NCBI GenBank assembly: GCA_030062745.1
Contig: CP099840.1
Span: 37,761,101-37,825,100, forward strand
Direction of reading: 5' to 3'
DNA from: Capitulum mitella
Lineage: Eukaryota; Arthropoda; Thecostraca; Pollicipedomorpha; Pollicipedidae
DNA: 64,000 bases
Shown: positions 61,419-64,000 of the stretch, one piece after another
How the letters are laid out: the number at the start of each line of letters is the position of its first letter
How positions within the stretch are numbered: position 1 is the first letter of the stretch
The notes under the pieces: model-generated
Seen by the model: the letters and a program-made list of their open reading frames with translations, nothing else
Databases searched by the model: none
What the model was told of the DNA's origin: nothing
Position numbers and translations under genes: made by a program

Positions 61419-64000
61419 GCGCGGCCGCCGTGTGGCCGTCTGTGGAGCCCGGGCCGCCGCGGGCTCCGCCGGGGACTTTGAGGTCGTCCGACGCCCGGAG
61501 CGGGGCTGCTGGCTCAGGGGGAGGTCTGTCGGATCGTAGGTGTGTGCTGACTGTGCTGCCTTTGTCTCGGGAACCGGAGGCCCCTCTTATCGTTCGAACA
61601 AATCTGCGAGTCCCGGACGCCGGCGGAACCGAGGGAATCTCCGGAAAAGAAACGTTGACCTTGCACTCCGAAAATGGAGATGCGTGTCCGATGTCTTCAC
61701 ACGCGGCCGCCGCCGCACCTCTGCCTCGCAGGCCTGCTTGCCTGCCTGTCTCTCGGCTGTCCCGGCCCCCGTACGGTCAGGCGGCGGCCGACGCGCGCGC
61801 CTGACTCGTCCCTCTGCCGGGGACGTCGCGACCTCGGCGACGGGCTGCCGACGAGCGGCGTACGCTCGACCGAGCCGCGTCTTGGGCCTGTCAGGGACGT
61901 ATGATAATTTGCCGCCCGGCCGGATGGCCTGATAACCGCGTTTGGCCCGGAACGCAATGTCTCGCCGGCCGGGCCGCGTGGTTTAACGGAACGAATGCCG
62001 ATTGCTGCTTGAGTTGCGTTTAACCTCGGCTCGTGGCCGGCTTCAAGGATACACTTAGTCGAGAGCGGTGTTTGATTCATGGCGGCCTTTGTTGTGAATG
62101 CCTCTGCTGAAGTCGTGTGAGACGGAGCGTCGGCTTGTTTTGCGTTCCATGTGTTCTTCTGGCGAGGTTTGTCTATGATGTGCTCTGACGTTGGCCGCCA
62201 CAAAAACTGTCTCGAGTATTTCGGTCCAATTCTGCCTGCTCGCTGCAGTTATCCAACTGCTGGGGTCGGGTTTGGGTGGCTTGTTCACGCTTTTCAAGCG
62301 TGTCTCCACTTGCTTTTCCCCGTTCGCAGCCGTTAGAGCTTCCGTTTGGCTCTATTTTATCAGGGTAAGGACAGCATGCACCGCACATGATGAGAGAACT
62401 TTGAGCTGTGACTTGGCTGGGGAAGGCAATCTCTTCATTTGGCAGCGCGCGATCGTGGCGACCTTTCGTGTGAGGAGGTGGTCTCCAGAGTACAATCGTA
62501 AGCGGCACTGGCTAGCCAGTCCGAGCTTTAAAGCTGAGATTACCCTCCGGATGCACGGAGTGGCTGGCGACAAGGCCTCCTTCCTTGTGAGTGAGACGGC
62601 TCCCAGCCGCCGCGCCGCGCCGGCTTGCCATTTGTAGTTGACCGTTTGCATTCGATGTTTAATACAGGTTTTTCTGGACTTCGGTGTTAAGTGAGCTGTG
62701 GCTGGGACACGTGCAGTGTTTGTTCGCCAGAATTATATGCGTGGGGAACGTTCCGGGAAGCTGACGAACTCTGCAGAAACCTGTCGTCTCAGGCACTTGT
62801 TAGGATGTTTCGAATCCACGGAGACGGTTCCTGTGCGTGCCAGACAAGCTTGCTCCAGGGGTCTGGTAGAGCGGAACGGACAGAATTGCCTGTCTGATGC
62901 AGAAATGCACGGCAGAACTGCTCGACTGGGATACGTGCAACGAGTGGTCCTGTGAACGACGTAAAATTCAGACACGCAGCTAGGCAAAACATGCGTGGGA
63001 CGGAGGGGGGACACAGAGGCACATCTGCTGTAAAAGTAAGCTTTCAGGCCTTATCGATCACTGCTGAGACACTTGATCCAGGGGCACAATGATTGCTAAA
63101 GGGGGCCCGTGCTCCCAGTGCCTTCATGGGAGCTACAGGCTTGGTAAAATGTACACCCCCTGCGGCGCATAGTACGATTCTGCCGCCTCAGCTCTGCCGC
63201 CGCTTCTCTGGTGCCGCCTGCCTTCTGCTGCGACTTCTGCCGCGGCCCGGCTGCCGTTTCTGCGTCCTCGCGCTGCGGGCACACGGTGGTGTGGGGGCTG
63301 GCGGTGACTCACGGCACCGGGGGGGCGGACCCCTGATCGGCCGCCTGATATACGCCGATCACCGGGCCCAGGCGGCGGCGGCGGCGGCGACCGTGCGTCA
63401 CTGGCCGTCTCAGATCGGTAAACATCCTGCTGGCGGCGGCCCCCTGGTCGGCCCGACGGACGGATGTCGCCCTCCCGGCTCCCGACCGCGCTCTGACGTC
63501 ACGGCTTTAACCGCGCCGACATGTGGGGCACGGGCGGAGGAGGTGCGCAGCAGCGGCTGAGGAGCTGGGAAGACCGCTCTGCGTCAACCTGGCAGGTGTT
63601 TGTCATTTGGCGCGAAGCGCAAACGAGGCAGTGAATAAAACGACTTGGCTGACGCGCCGTCGAAATGGGGTTGTATTTTACGACGAAGCGGGAACTCGAC
63701 GGACAGCAACCTTGGCTCTCCAATTCCACCAAAGTTATGCGTATCTGCTCCCACGCTCAAGATACACGCTCGACCTCTAGCTCGCAGCTGCACGATGTAT
63801 ATGACCTGCGTGACGCCTACTGTACGCGACTAAGTCCCGGTTCCCGTTACTGTTTATGTGCCATGAATAAACCTGGCAGCTCCTTTTGTCAGAGATGTTG
63901 ACTCCGTGGTCATAGGACATGCGCGGATCGTCTTTGCTATTCAGCTGTCAGTGAGTTCCGTGCGAAGACTGACTGCGGAGATTGCACTGCGAATAACTTG
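61419..64000. other. YTHDC2 3' UTR and downstream sequence
   Basis: No coding similarity found. Two AATAAA hexamers, 63634-63639 and 63866-63871, are candidate polyadenylation signals on the plus strand. If used by YTHDC2 the 3' UTR would be over 2.2 kb; an independent gene end cannot be excluded. Confidence 0.4.
63866..63871 (+). promoter_or_regulatory. Candidate polyadenylation signal AATAAA
   Basis: Canonical hexamer followed within about 30 bases by a TTTTGT stretch. Confidence 0.35.

Overview
This is eukaryotic, intron-bearing, largely GC-rich animal DNA. Protein families are metazoan, and an internal TTAGG/CTAGG array at 16.03-16.13 kb matches the arthropod telomere repeat, so an arthropod is likely. 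A crustacean is my guess, based only on the GC-rich style and the repeat families. Nothing bacterial, organellar or viral was seen.

Layout: (1) 1.6-5.65 kb, plus: the 3' exons of a ZNF608/ZNF609 (scribbler/brakeless) transcriptional regulator. (2) 7.2-14.9 kb, minus: FBXO42, an F-box/Kelch substrate receptor. Its introns carry a TTAA-flanked piggyBac-like element and hAT-like debris. (3) 15-19 kb: repeats, including the telomere-like array and two short hAT-like elements with 8-bp target duplications. (4) 19.5-21.0 kb, plus: an intronless cGAS-like/Mab-21 nucleotidyltransferase with its catalytic acidic residues intact. (5) 22.1-26.4 kb, minus: TBCCD1. (6) 27.0-30.3 kb, plus: VCPKMT/METTL21D, head-to-head with TBCCD1. 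(7) 31.3-32.7 kb, minus: a single-exon leucine-rich-repeat membrane protein with a Tyr/Asp-rich tract. (8) 33-43 kb: gene-poor, with hAT-like copies, one of them split by a decayed pogo/Tigger-type transposase. (9) 43.9-61.4 kb, plus: a complete YTHDC2. I resolved it into 27 phase-compatible coding exons giving about 1458 residues.

The genes are mostly unrelated housekeeping or regulatory genes: transcription, ubiquitin ligation, organelle positioning, VCP methylation and germline RNA regulation. The cGAS-like receptor is a probable innate-immune gene.

Main unexpected signals: (a) the YTH domain of YTHDC2 has Leu where the second m6A-cage Trp is expected; (b) four YTHDC2 exons have their 3' end plus 5' splice site duplicated into the following intron, and in one array the decoy donors would add an in-frame stop; (c) three housekeeping genes have nearly CpG-free blocks of 1-2 kb at their 5' ends inside otherwise CpG-rich DNA, as expected from germline gene-body methylation; (d) a hAT-like element is interrupted by a pogo-like element, and its 8-bp target duplication still matches across the 2 kb. 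Splice sites were chosen by reading frame, GT/AG and family similarity recalled from knowledge; no alignment or transcript was available.
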